Positions 22,301 to 32,289 of a stretch of DNA of 51,398 nucleotides are shown here, piece by piece. Within the stretch, counting starts at the first letter, position 1; each line of letters begins with the position of its first letter. The notes beneath the pieces are model-generated. The model ran no database searches and was not told where the DNA came from. It was given only the letters and a program-made list of their open reading frames with translations. This DNA comes from Cyanophora paradoxa (taxonomy: Eukaryota; Glaucocystophyceae; Cyanophorales; Cyanophoraceae). The DNA lies in the NCBI GenBank assembly GCA_004431415.1, contig QPMI01000669.1, forward strand, positions 1 through 51,398, given 5' to 3'. Both the position numbers and the translations under genes were made by a program.

Positions 22301-24732
22301 CTGCCGAAAGGTGCGAACGGGCCGTACCCCTCCCTTCGATTGCTGTACCCTCCACTTTCCGACGCTCTTCCGGGGGTACCGCAGCTCGCGCCGGGGGTAC
22401 TGCTCTTCGTGGACGAGGTGGACGCGCTGGCGCCCTCGCGGGACGCCCCCGGGCCCGAGGGGGGTACGCGAACCTACCTCCTTCCCTCTCTACCCCCCCT
22501 ACCCCCGTCCCTCACCCGCGGCAGGCCTGCACGAGGCGTCGCGGCGGATGATGTCCATACTCCTCCGCCACGTTGACGGCTTCGGTGCGGCCCCCGCGCC
22601 CGCGCGCCCCGCCCCGCCCCCGCCCCCCGGGCCCGACCGCCTCTAGGGCCTCTAGGACCGCCTCTAGCGGCTCCGGGGGCCGCCCCCTGCTAGGACCCAG
22701 ATCTAGGGCACAATCTCGGGCCTCCGCAACCGCGCCCCGCCCCCGGGGTCCGATCGCTGTGCCCTCCCCTTGCTTTCTTTGCTAGGACCCAGATCTAGAT
22801 CCCTCGACCCGCTTCGAAGTCGTTTGCCTACGCTCCTGCCACTGCTGCCTTAGACTTCGTGCTTTGCTGACGAACGTTCCTCGCCTGCAGAGTCCGAGGG
22901 CGGCGCGACTCCGGCCCCCGGCGGGCCCGGCAGTCCCGCCGAAGCCTCGGGTTCGAATCCGGGCCCGGAGATTCGCGACGACTCGCAGCGGAGCAGGCGA
23001 GCGGGCCGCACCCCCCGCGCCCTCCTCCCGTACCCCCCTTAACATTCCCCCCCCCCCAGGGTGGTGCTGGTGGGGGCGACGAACCGGCGAAAGGACCTCG
23101 ACGCCGCGCTCCTCAGGTGAGAGCGCGGGGGCCGGGGGAGGGAGAGCGCGCTCACCTGAGGTCGGCGCCGTGGCGCCGGCTGGGGCATGAGAATCGGCCG
23201 CCCCATGCAGATCCAGAGCCGAATTTCATGCCGCCTTTAGACGCTCACATAGTTGTCCGGATCAGCGCTCTGGAGGGGCTGCCGCGCCTCCTTTAGCAGC
23301 CCCTCACCCCGCCCCTCGCAGCCGGTTCGACCTGGTGGTGCACTTCGGCCTGCCCGACGCCGCCGGCCGCGCCGCGATCTTCGGCGCCTACGCCCGCCAG
23401 GCCCGCCCCGCCCCGCCCCGCCCCGCACCCGCCCCGCCCGCCTCTAGATCTAGATAAATTAATATCTAAAAAACAATTAAACGAAGACTCAAGTCAAGAA
23501 GCGAGCGCCGACGATCCCCGCCCCGCCCCGCAGCTGCCTGCCCGGAACCGCCCCTTGAGGTCTAGATCTAGGACGCCGGCAGTTCCGGTCCCCATGATTG
23601 TCGACCCCCCGCCCCGCCCCGCCCCGTCCCACGCCATGAAGACCCCGACGCCCGCGGCCGCCCGCGTCTGACACCCGGGCGGCGGCGCAGCTGTCGGCGG
23701 GGGAGCGGGCGGCGCTGGCGGCCGCCTCGGAGGGCTTCGCCGGCCGCGACATCCGCGACGGTGCGCCGCCCCGCCCGGCCCCGGGCCACGAACACAAGAG
23801 CAGTCTTTCGTAGAAAATAAGAAGTGTCTTATGTCTTAGAAGCCTAGGTCTTTAGCTTCTTTAGAGGGCTTCGCAGGCCGCGACATCCGCGACGGTGCGC
23901 GCCTTTATAGCCTTTAGCGTAGGCTCCTTTTAGCGTAGGCTCCTCTTATAGCCTGTAGAACATTAGAAGTTTTATTAGGACATTAGAGGCCTGTAGACGT
24001 CCGCGTCGGTGCGCCGCCCCCTGAAGTCCCTCTCCCTTCTATCTTCAGCATCAGCATCTATCTACAGCCTTCTATCATAGTATACTCCTTAGAAGCCTTA
24101 GAAACTCGTTAGCCGCCCTCGGAACTCGCTTTCCCTCGAAAATTAAAGTTTCACGAGAGAGCCCCGAGCTTAGGCCTTCAGCCCCCCCCTTCCCCCCCCC
24201 CCGCTTCCCCCCCCTCAGGGCCCCCTCTTCTAAATCTGTCTCTGTCTTAGGTCCAGAAAACCTCGAGCCCAGATATATCCCGCGCCTGATCCGGACCCTC
24301 GCCTGCGGCCGCCCGCGCAGCGTGCGTGGCGGCGGAGCGCGCCTTCGCGAGCGGCCTCATCCGCCGGGCCGCCGCCGAGGGGCGCAGCCCTGCCCAGGCG
24401 ATCAAGGGGCCCGGGGGCGCGCCCCTCCCCGGCCTCCAGGTGCCTGCGGCTCTGCTGTTAACCTTAATTAGAGCACCGGGCCTTAACGTTAATCACATTT
24501 ACATTTAAGAATGGACCGGCGATTAATCCAAGTAAATAGCTAGGGCATCTATATAGTTAGGACCGGCCCGGGGCCTCCTCCCTGGCCTCCAGGTGCCGGC
24601 GGCTCCGCTCATTCGAATGCGCGTACGCGTCGGGCCGCGCATTGACTTTCGGCGCAGGAGTACCTGGAGGCGGTGCGGCAGCGAAAGGAGGGCGCCGGCG
24701 CCGGTGCGGGCGACGCGTGGCGCGGGGCGTAA
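19397..24732 (+). CDS. AAA+ ATPase (plant/algal AAA-type family), 20 exons
   Basis: Exons joined in phase: (19397 or later)-19595, 19649-19822, 20726-20796, 21141-21252, 21314-21360, 21488-21577, 21629-21730, 21797-21850, 21908-21977, 22030-22076, 22152-22195, 22259-22310, 22385-22463, 22525-22584, 22891-23029, 23060-23116, 23322-23400, 23691-23760, 24321-24439, 24658-24732. The product is about 579 residues or less; the true start is uncertain. Motifs: Walker A G-P-P-G-T-G-K-T split by an intron, the pore-region S-K-W-Y-G-E-S-E, Walker B L-L-F-V-D-E-V-D, sensor 1 V-G-A-T-N-R, arginine region L-L-S-R-F-D, and a G-R-D-I-R-D small domain. The block from A-G-Y-E-R-I-K-K to G-R-D-I-R-D resembles plant AAA proteins that contain R-A-V-L-F-E-G-P-P-G-T-G-K-T. 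The exon 22891-23029 is a Pro/Gly/Ser-rich insert. The intron after 23400 fits as GC-AG. Role unknown; probably protein remodelling. Confidence 0.82.
19862..20905 (+). repeat. Intronic TTCTRTTAGC repeats
   Basis: Short pyrimidine-rich units of the form TTCTATTAGC, TTCTGTTAGC or TTCCATTAGC recur in clusters at 19868-19970, 20628-20660 and 20828-20902. They lie in the introns that flank the exon 20726-20796 of the AAA gene. They resemble polypyrimidine plus branch-point sequence and may affect splicing. Confidence 0.6.
20002..20395 (+). repeat. 99-bp minisatellite, four units
   Basis: Period 99 measured from 20100 to 20199 to 20298; the first unit is more diverged. The unit starts CGCGCCCTCCCTCGCCTAAG and ends in a (CTCCGC)n run. 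Because 99 is a multiple of three, both strands stay open (33-residue Pro/Ser-rich or Gly-rich repeats). It lies in an intron of the AAA gene and is probably not translated. Confidence 0.8.
23866..23905 (+). repeat. Second copy of an AAA exon end and its donor, inside the next intron
   Basis: The end of exon 23691-23760 (E-G-F-A-G-R-D-I-R-D followed by a GTGCGC donor) recurs almost exactly about 130 bases downstream, and a shorter, weaker echo lies near 23998. The duplicated piece has no upstream acceptor that keeps phase, so it is read as intronic. Confidence 0.65.
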
Positions 24733-25168
24733 CAGAATTCGAGGCGTTCTGGGTCCCTGTTCATTTATAATATATTCCAGCTTCGTTCCTGGCTTCGAAT
24801 TCTGATCATGAGATCGTTCTTTGAATCCCCGCGATCGCTTCGCGAGATGGGGCGGGGGCAGGGCGGCTGCGGGGGCCGCCCTGTCGTCCAATTGCGCATG
24901 CAAACTCTAAGAGCTCATGATCAACGACGTCGACAAACGGATGCATCTGACGGGGGCGGCCTTAAGCTTCGAATTCACACATTCAGGCCCCGGGGCTATA
25001 GCGCTCTCGCCCCACTCTCGCATCCAAGTATACGTAGCGAGGCATATGCATGCGCATATGCATCGATATCAAGCTTAAGGAAGAATATTCAGTGACACAC
25101 ATCATGCACATAAATATATATAACGCGTACGCAATGTGACTTTGCCGCGCGCAGTGCGAATTGATTGC

Positions 25169-25239
25169 AAGGGGGGAAAGAAGACCGAAGGTCTTCCCCC
25201 CTTGAGGGGGGAAAGAAGACCGAAGGTCTTCCCCCCTTG
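25169..25239. repeat. Two tandem hairpins with GGGGGGAA/TTCCCCCC stems
   Basis: Two adjacent units, each reading AAGGGGGGAAAGAAGACC or nearly so, then GAA, then GGTCTTCCCCCCTT. Each unit folds on itself with a 14-bp stem interrupted by four bases. They lie in the 3' intergenic space between convergent genes, so transcript ends or a small mobile hairpin are both possible. Confidence 0.7.
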
Positions 25240-25464
25240 CTTCCCGTTCCCTCGCTTCAGCCACAATTTCTTCTATGAGGCCGTTTTCGAGGTCCAGTTT
25301 GCAACGCGGGAAAAAAATGGGCCGAAATTCGGTTGCAGCGACATGTGTTTAATTTGTCGCTGCGGCCGTCCATGCAAAAAAAGGTTTTCGAGGGCGAAGA
25401 CCAGTTTTCCTCGACTTGAAGCCTGGAAACCAACTTCTCTCTCATTCCGGTCTTCGAATTCCTT

Positions 25465-25735
25465 CCGCGGTTCTGCATGGAACCAGTTCTCCCTATAGGT
25501 AGCTGTCTCCTGTAGATTTCGGCTTCCTCGCAGTGCGTCGCGTACGCCTTGCTCTTCGTTGCGCGGTTCTGCATGGAACCACTTCTCCCTAGATGTCTTG
25601 CTCGATCTCCTCTAGATTTCCACTTCCTCGCACTGCGCCGGAATTACTTAGAAATTCTCCCTAGCTGTCTTGCTCGATCTCCTCGAGCTCTAGATTTCCA
25701 CTTCCTCGCAGTGCGCCGCGTACGCCGCACGGTAC
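25465..25735. repeat. About 96-bp imperfect tandem repeat, three units
   Basis: TTCTGCATGGAACCA begins units at 25471 and 25567. A third, lacking that start, runs from about 25645. Shared parts include TTCTCCCTA, CTGT(C)TTGCTCGATCTCCTC and TAGATTTCCACTTCCTCGCA. Non-coding. Confidence 0.65.
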
Positions 25736-26571
25736 CCGTGCCGCCTGGACTACTTTTGACTGCATCAATTGCAAGCTTGCACCGCAGCACGTGCACCGAA
25801 GCACGTGCAGCCCGTGGGCCGGATTGGCCCGTACCGCGTACTACGGTAGCTTTTCCTCGCGATCCAGCCTCTGCTCGCAGCCGCATCGCTGCGCCGACCT
25901 CGTTGGCGCCCCGGCCGCTGTCCCTTCGCGCCGGGCGGTCTTGCGAGCTGATCATGACCAGCTCTTGCGAACGCATCAGCGGCAAACCGATCGCGAGCGT
26001 TCGAGTTGCGAATAACAAAGAGCGGCGCGTGTGCAGCTGCAGCGCGTGAACAGTGAGTAAGCGAGATCATTGCATGCACGAGAATCCGGGCGTGAACTGA
26101 GCTTCGGCACTGAGCTTAAGCAAGAGAAAGCGCCTCAGCAGCCAACAAGAGAAAGCTAACATGCGACGAGGGCGCAAAGCTGCTGCAGTTTCAACCTGCC
26201 GCGCGCGCTGGGCCGGGGTCGATCTACATCTGCCCCGTGCATGTTCGTGCCACTACTACTCTTTCATTAGATCCCGATTCCCCCCTTGCACCCCCGGCGC
26301 GCCAAACGCGGCCGGGCCCCTAGTATCTATATCACATCTAAAACTAAGAAATCCACGTATACGTACATCTTTAGCTACGCATGCGCACGCATCGCCACGC
26401 CATTTAAATTCATGAGCAGGCCGCCGGGCCGGGCCCTGTGAAATTCGCACTCTGGGATTGGCCAGCTCGGGCCAGCGGCGCGCGGCCGGCTGGGGTGGAG
26501 GGGGACGGCCAAGGGCTTCAAAAAGCTTCAAAAAGGGGCGGTGCCAGCGATCGCGGGTCAAGCAAACTCTG

Positions 26572-29420
26572 CTAGAGGCTGGCGTCGAAGGTGCCATTTC
26601 GGACCGTGGGAAATTTACGATTGCCATCCGGATCCTCGTCGCCGGCTCTGCGTGGGGTCGAGACCTTCCAGCTCGAGGCGGCGAAGCCGTCGCGGAGCAG
26701 CGCAAGCGTCGAGGTCCATAGGCGATCGAAAGACTCCAGGCTCAGTTTCTTGAACAGGTCGACGGATAGGTCCAGCCGCAGGCGGGGGCCCAGCGGCGCC
26801 AGCAGCGCAAGCGCCTCCAAGTCTGCATCGCAGTGGACAAGGGAGCTGAGGATCAGCTTACCGGCGTCCCTGAGGGCGCCGGCGAGCGCCCGCATGGCGC
26901 CGAGGCGATCGTCTGAGGTCGTGTGGCCGAGGTTCGTCTGGACAGTCAGTCCCGTCCAGGGCTCCAGATCGGTCAGCGCTTGGAGGCCGAAGTCGTCACT
27001 TGCCTGCAGGCAGAACGAGTCTTGATGAGAGCGATAGATTGATCAAAAATAGATTGATTGAGAGCGAGTCTAGCGGACCGTTTGATCAAAATAGATTTTG
27101 CAGCTGTGGAGCTTCCGCCGCAGGCTCGCCGCAAATTTAACTGCATGCACATCGCCGTGTACCTGTACATGTGCCCGAGATGCATTAATTTATGAGCTTG
27201 AAGGTTACGAAGGTTACAGACTTTTATGTCGATCTTAGTGTGCTTCGGAAGAGCGTTCAGAGCGTCTGCGAGGGGCTTCGCTTCCAGCTCGAGCCCCGCA
27301 ACTATCCTGTGGATGCTGCGCAAATATCCATTACGAATAAATTGCCGAACTTGAGCTTTGAGTTCGAGGTTTATAATTATTCCCATGGACGTACTAGAGG
27401 GATACTTCCTTAAGGCTTGAGATCCGTGCAAGCGGTGCGGCGTGCTTCGCGATCCCCCTGTTGTCATCCCAACCAGTGAAGAAGATCTGGTCACGATGCC
27501 GACCGCGGATCACGCAAACGCAGAAGAAGCTTTTGCTCTCGGATGATCACCTTGAGTGGTGACAGGAGACGCTGCAGACCCGAGAGCCGTGCCAGCGCAT
27601 TGAAGAAGCGCTCGCCCGTCTCGGGCGTGTACGAAATCTCTTCCATCACTTCATCCGAGATTTCAAGGTCCTTGATGACCTGAGCGCATGCGCAGCAGAA
27701 ATGAGTTTTAAGATCTAGAGTGGGCACAGCTAGGTTTATTACATAATCACTGGTCGAAACCGCACTCCAGACACGAATTTGGATGCAAATGAACGAAACA
27801 AGGTTGCACCTGTGCTGCACGGGAAGTACCAGCGAGGACTTCAATGGCTTCCACTGGGCCGATGTCGTCCTCTTCCTTGTACGAGCCGGTATCACCTCTC
27901 TTGAGAAGCCGGTAGTACTGCATTGCAATTGCAATCAGTTGTATTGGCGCCACAATAGCACGTATACATACATGTACATGTTTTAGAAATTAGTGGCAAA
28001 TGCACATGTACCGGGCAGTACAAAAGATATATGCATGTATTAGAAATTCTATTGACTGTCGCCGGATTAATGTTCATATTAAAAACTTCGTGGAAAATTA
28101 AAAATTCGGATCATGATCAAGCTTATAATTAAGGGCAAGGGGCGTCGCATCAAGCGCACGATAGATAGGCTTGCGCACCGACTCTACAATGCGAAGCTTG
28201 ACGCTGTCAAGACGGGGATCCGAGAGGAAAGGCACCGCCAGGCGGAGCTGAGTGTATGGCACGCTGATATCGACCGAGCGGAGGGCGGGGAGGACGCGGA
28301 GGAGGATCCGAATGTATTCGGCGCCAAGGGGGAAGGGGAGGCTGAGGTGCTGGAGCAATCTGAAGGGCGACAGAACAGTTGAGGCCAGGCGCTGGTTTTT
28401 GTGAATGTCAATGAATTCGTTCCACGCGAAGAACCCGCCACTCTCCTCCACATCTCTGCCCAACTCGAGCTGCAATCGAGCGGAGTGCACGTGCGAGTCA
28501 GAGCGAGTCAAGATCTTAACCTAGATCGGGAAGTCGCAATCGGCGCACCCGAGACAAATTCGGCATCGCGCCGAGCGCTAGCAGAAGAGCCTTGATGCGC
28601 GGCCACCTCGAATCGCGCGGGTGCCCATGATCAAAGATCTTGTCCGTGCGCTCCGACTCGTCCTCCCAAAAAGTTTGCCCACGGAACTCGACGCGCACAG
28701 TGCCTATCGTCGGTGAGGCGCGCGCGAGGTTCCTGACGACCTCTACCGTCTTGCGGGCCTCCTCGATCTCGTCAGCAGCGTCGTTCTCTTCGCTGGGCTC
28801 TTCTGAATCAACGTTAACGCTGCAGATGCTGCTGAAGCGGAGGCGCAGGGCCCGCGCGCTGCCCCACGCCGCGAAGCGAGCCTTGCGGTGCAGCGACGCC
28901 AGCATCCGCTTGAGCCGCTGCATGTGGCTCGCGTTGAACTGGGCACATGCGTTTGCAATTGCGTCACTGCAGTCGAACGACTTCAGTGCTTCCTTCACCG
29001 CCCGAATCTCCGCCTCGGGGGGCGCGAGGTCGAGCTCGTCCCACACGATGGTCCGCAGGACGCCGCGCAGCCGCCGGCAGACCTGGTAGGGCCGGCACTG
29101 CGCATCGAGGTCGTCCGGAACGCGCGTCAGAAGAGGCCGCGGCCGCGCGCGGATTTGATTCGATGTCGGACGGGAGCGGGCGCGGGGCGCACGAGGAGGA
29201 CGTCTCGGAGGCCGATGGAGCGGACGATGTGCACGAGCAGCTCGTCCGGGAGCGCGTCCAGCCGCGGCTCGACGCCGGCGGAGCTCGCACCGCCGTCCGC
29301 GGCGGCGGAGGAGCTCGAGCTCGCGCTGCAGCTGCCAACGTCGACGGAGCTCGAGCTCGCGGGGCCGGGGCCGGAACGCGCCCGCTTGCTCGTCCGCGGC
29401 CGCTCGTCATCCTTTTGCAT
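26572..29420 (-). CDS. F-box protein, 7 exons
   Basis: Exons join in phase: 29420-29193, 29082-28549, 28469-28179, 27917-27840, 27679-27504, 27315-27222, 27003-26572 (stop), giving about 610 residues. An N-terminal Ser-rich, basic segment is followed by the F-box at about residues 55-90: L-D-A-L-P-D-E-L-L-V-H-I-V, L-R-D-V-L-L, then V-C-R-R-L-R across intron 1, ending I-V-W-D-E-L. The F-box is complete only after splicing GTGCGC (29192) to CAG (29083). The rest has leucine-rich but irregular repeats (for example L-R-S-V-D-I-S-V and L-G-P-R-L-R-L-D-L-S), typical of F-box proteins with degenerate LRRs. By family it should bind Skp1 and recruit substrates to an SCF ubiquitin ligase; the target is unknown. 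Confidence 0.78.
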
Positions 29421-29469
29421 CTGCGAAGAGCCGAGTCACCCCGAAGTCCGACCCGCATGCATATGCGCA

Positions 29470-30064
29470 CTAAGGCCTAGGTTCGGCCGCGCGCACGGGC
29501 TCCGGAGCGGTGCTCAACAGCAACGCGACGACGCCGGCGAGAGTATTCCCACTCCTCTCCGCATACTCCTCGAGCCGCGTGTACAAGTCTGCGCGTTCGA
29601 GGCCCAAGGTCAGCGCGCGATGCCGCGTTCTCCCTTCGCTGCCATTTGCGGACCGATCGGCAGCTCCAGGGATTTCGTCTCCATCTCGATAGCTCTGCAC
29701 GAGGCCGAGCTCCGGGTTCCAGCCGCCGTGTGAACGGCAAGACCGGCGGCTATGCTGCTCCTAGGCTGCCTGCAATGTCTGCGGCTGCTTTCGATAGCAT
29801 GGAAGCTGCTCGATTTGACCTCTAGACGCCAGGTGCGCCTCGAGACCGCCTCGCCACAGCTGCCACTCGTACCCTGCCCCTTCGTTCGCGCACTATCGGC
29901 GATCTAGTGTGCGGACTCAGCGCGAGGCGCAGATGTCCCAGCGTCGAGACCGCTCGCTCTCCGCTCGTTAGAAGCTCCTTGTAGCTCGTCTTGGCATCAG
30001 CACGCAGCGCAGCTCCTTGCTCTCTGCAGCTCCCATCGCCATCAGCACGCCCGCCGGTGAGCAA
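29470..30064 (-). CDS. Possible small multi-exon protein, function unknown
   Basis: Two coding-like pieces lie on the minus strand upstream of the F-box gene. One (about 30000-29905) reads A-K-T-S-Y-K-E-L-L-T-S-G-E-R-A-V-S-T-L. The other, after an acceptor near 29612, reads D-L-Y-T-R-L-E-E-Y-A-E-R-S-G-N-T-L-A-G and ends at a stop at 29470. They may be exons of one alpha-helical protein, but I could not fix the joins. They could also be chance. Confidence 0.3.
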
Positions 30065-30171
30065 CTTTTAGCATCGCCCGCTACTCGCCTGCACACCGCT
30101 CGCTCGTTCCGGCGCACATGTACAGCTCCCCGCGGGCGCGCTTCTGCCGCTGACCGCCCCGGCCCGCAGGC

Positions 30172-30996
30172 ATGGGCAGAGGGTGGATCCCGGGGCAGGG
30201 GAAGCTGGGCCTGTCGTACGAGTGCCGGGCGGAGTGGCCGGCGGCGGAAATCGCGGCGGCGGGCCCCGAGAACATCCGCGTGCTCGAGCTCGGCGGCAAC
30301 AGGCTCACGAGCATCCAGGGGGCCGAGCTCGCTAAGCTGACGAACCTGGAGGTGCTGTGGTTGCACGACAACCTGCTGACGGCGCTGCCGCCGGAGATCG
30401 GCCGCCTCGCCGCCCTGCAAAAGCTGGCCGTGGAAGGCAACAGGCTGACGGCGCTGCCGCCGGAGATCGGCCGCCTCGCCGCCCTGCGGGGGCTGCGGCT
30501 GGGCCAGCTGACGGCACTCCCGCCGGAGATCGGCTGCCTCGCCGCCCTCAAATGGCTGTACGTCGGCGGCAGCCATGGCCAGCTGACGGCGCTCCCCCCG
30601 GAGATCGGGCGCCTCGCTGCATTGGAGACGCTCTGGTTCGGCTCGCAGCAGCTGACGGCGCTGCCGCCGGAGATCGGCCGCCTTGTGTCCCTGCGGCAGC
30701 TGCGCGTGCACAACAATCAGCTGACGGCGCTGCCTCCCGAGATCGGCCGCCTCGCAGCCTTGCAGACGTTGGACGTGAGCCACAACCAGCTTACGGCGCT
30801 GCCGCCGGAGATCGGCGGCCTTGCCGCCCTACGGTACCTCTACGCCCACGGCAACCCCGTCGTGGACTCGTGGCCCGAGCCCGTCCGCCATACCGTCAAC
30901 CAGAATGACGGGGAGTTCAAGAAGCAGGGGAGTGCTCAGTGCGCCGCCGTCGTTCTGTTCCTGCGCTCCCTCCCCGTACCCGTCTCCGCCGCCGCG
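30172..30996 (+). CDS. Leucine-rich-repeat protein, first coding exon (275 codons)
   Basis: ATG 30172 follows the same intron end as in the other LRR genes. The exon has about eight repeats of the type L-T-A-L-P-P-E-I-G-R-L-A-A-L, after an N-terminal segment nearly identical to that of the LRR-RING gene (M-G-R-G-W-I-P, then A-E-W-P-A-A-E-I-A-A-A-G-P). The repeats end in the same tail, N-P-V-V-D-S-W-P-E-P-V-R. The exon ends in phase at a GTGCGC donor (30997), exactly where the paralogue's LRR exon ends. Downstream exons are unclear; a ubiquitin-like piece at 31433 is in phase. The reading frame also runs on to a stop at 31263 through Pro-rich, intron-like sequence. Such proteins bind other proteins through the LRR face. 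Confidence 0.72.
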
Positions 30997-30999
30997 GTG

Positions 31000-31395
31000 C
31001 GCCCCGCAGCCCCGCGCCGCCTCTGTGCCGCGCCCTCAAGCCCCTCACTCCCCTCCGCAGCCGTCCGTCGCCCCGCCCGCCCCGCGCCCTCCCGCCACCC
31101 TGGTCGCCCCGGCCCCGGGTCCGCCGCCCCTCGAGCTCTCCCCCGCGCGCTCGAACGAACGTCCCGCCCTGAACTCCGCCCCCCCCCCCCCCCCCCCCCT
31201 TTCAGTCCCCCCTTTCGGTCCCCCCCACTGAAGCCGACAGGAAAGCGTGGGGCTGCGCCGTGAGGTGCTGGACCCTCCTCCCGCCCCCGCCCCCGTCCCC
31301 GCCCCGCCCCCGCCCCGCCCCCGCCCCGCCCCCGCCCCGCCCCCGCCCGCCCCCGCCCCGCCCCCGCCCCGCCCCCGCCTCCCGCCTCCCGCCTC
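31000..31395 (+). repeat. C-rich intronic tract with (CCCCGCC)n
   Basis: This Pro-coding stretch contains a run of C at about 31181-31199 and a GC minisatellite at 31272-31395 built from CCCCGCCC units. It behaves like the C-rich intron of the paralogue, and the minus strand has strong G-quadruplex potential. Confidence 0.6.
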
Positions 31396-31432
31396 CTGTC
31401 GCCGGTGCTCGTCTCACGCCTTCGCGGCGCAG

Positions 31433-31491
31433 TTAGGCGTGGACGCCGCGGCGCTCGCCCTCCGCTACGGCGGCGCCCTCGTGGCCGACCG
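31433..31491 (+). CDS. Possible ubiquitin-like exon downstream of the LRR exon
   Basis: After an acceptor (GCGCAG, ending 31432), an in-phase piece encodes L-G-V-D-A-A-A-L-A-L-R-Y-G-G-A-L-V-A-D. This resembles the middle of ubiquitin-like folds (helix end, then L-x-(Y/F)-x-G-x-x-L). It would make the gene LRR plus ubiquitin-like, but the 5' half of such a domain is not found here. A further piece near 31605-31636 (M-G-R-E-L-K-S-K-I-G) may follow. The segment ending in AAGATCGGGGTATGCTCGCC at 31533 is repeated at 31631. Confidence 0.3.
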
Positions 31492-31736
31492 GCCTCGCTC
31501 CTGCCCTCTCCTCTGCCGCCAAGATCGGGGTATGCTCGCCTCTGGTGCCTGTCGATCTGGTCCGCCCCTTTCCTCTTCTCTCCCCCGCCGCCCCCACCCG
31601 CCGCTGATGGGCCGCGAGCTCAAGTCCAAGATCGGGGTACGCTCGCCTCTGGCCCTGCCCCGCCTCCCCCCCCCTTCTCTCCCCCCCTCCGAACCAACCT
31701 TACGGGGCGGGGCGGGCGTGGCGCGCGCAGGAGGGG

Positions 31737-31972
31737 ATGCAGCGCTGCCGGACCTTTCTCTGCTTCCACTTCCACAACTATCGGGGGAGGGGTACGGCGA
31801 ATCCGCCGAGGCAGAGTCGCAGCTCGAGGCGACGACGCTCATGGTTCGCGTACCCCCCCCCGCGGACGGCGCGGGCCCAAATCGAAGTCGGGGTACAGAG
31901 TTTCAGGAGGCCCGAGCGAACGGAGGGGGGCGAGGGGCCGTCTACCCCCCCGCGCGACACCAGAGGTAAGGC
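31737..31972 (+). pseudogene. Stray duplicate of AAA-gene exons
   Basis: This segment matches the AAA gene at about 21520-21700: the exon piece G-E-G-Y-G-E-S-A-E-A-E, its GTxCGCGTACCCC donor region, the intron, and the next exon start (F-R-R-P-E, E-G-G-E-G-P-S-T). Only these two exons are seen, the frames do not continue into an ATPase, and there is no Walker motif downstream. It is read as a duplicated fragment; use as exons of the LRR gene cannot be excluded. Confidence 0.6.
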
Positions 31973-32289
31973 AGGCTCGTTGTAAGGCCGCGGCGGCGGG
32001 CGCGGCGGGCTGGCCGCGCTGCCGGTCGGCTTAGCAACGGGGCACGCTCGCACCCGCGTCCGCCGCCGTCCCCGCGCACTGGATGGTGAACTGGGGACGG
32101 CCGCGGCTGCCGCGGCGGCCTGCGCCGGTGATCGCGATCTGCGACTCCCTGCGGCTCGGGCGCACCGGCTCCCGTCTGGTCCCCGATCGACGCGGGGCGG
32201 CCTCCTCCTCCCCCTCCCCCCCCCCCCCCCCCCCCGCGCCCCCCGCAGCGGGACGGGATCCGGACGGGTGCCCTGCGCGCGGGTGCCCG

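Larger units (their letters stand above)
24733..26571. other. Spacer between convergent genes, no gene seen
   Basis: This lies between the 3' ends of the AAA gene (plus) and the F-box gene (minus). It holds a pair of perfect hairpins and a tandem repeat (annotated separately) and many GAATTC-, CATG- and GATC-rich palindromes. No open stretch shows domain-like sequence. Confidence 0.5.

Noticed and set aside
22891-22975. A perfect box-B-like GGTTCGAATCC with a paired T-arm and a partly paired outer stem, suggesting a tRNA
   Set aside because: There is no box A at tRNA spacing, the outer stem has a mismatch, and the sequence is fully explained as a coding exon of the AAA gene in the correct phase.
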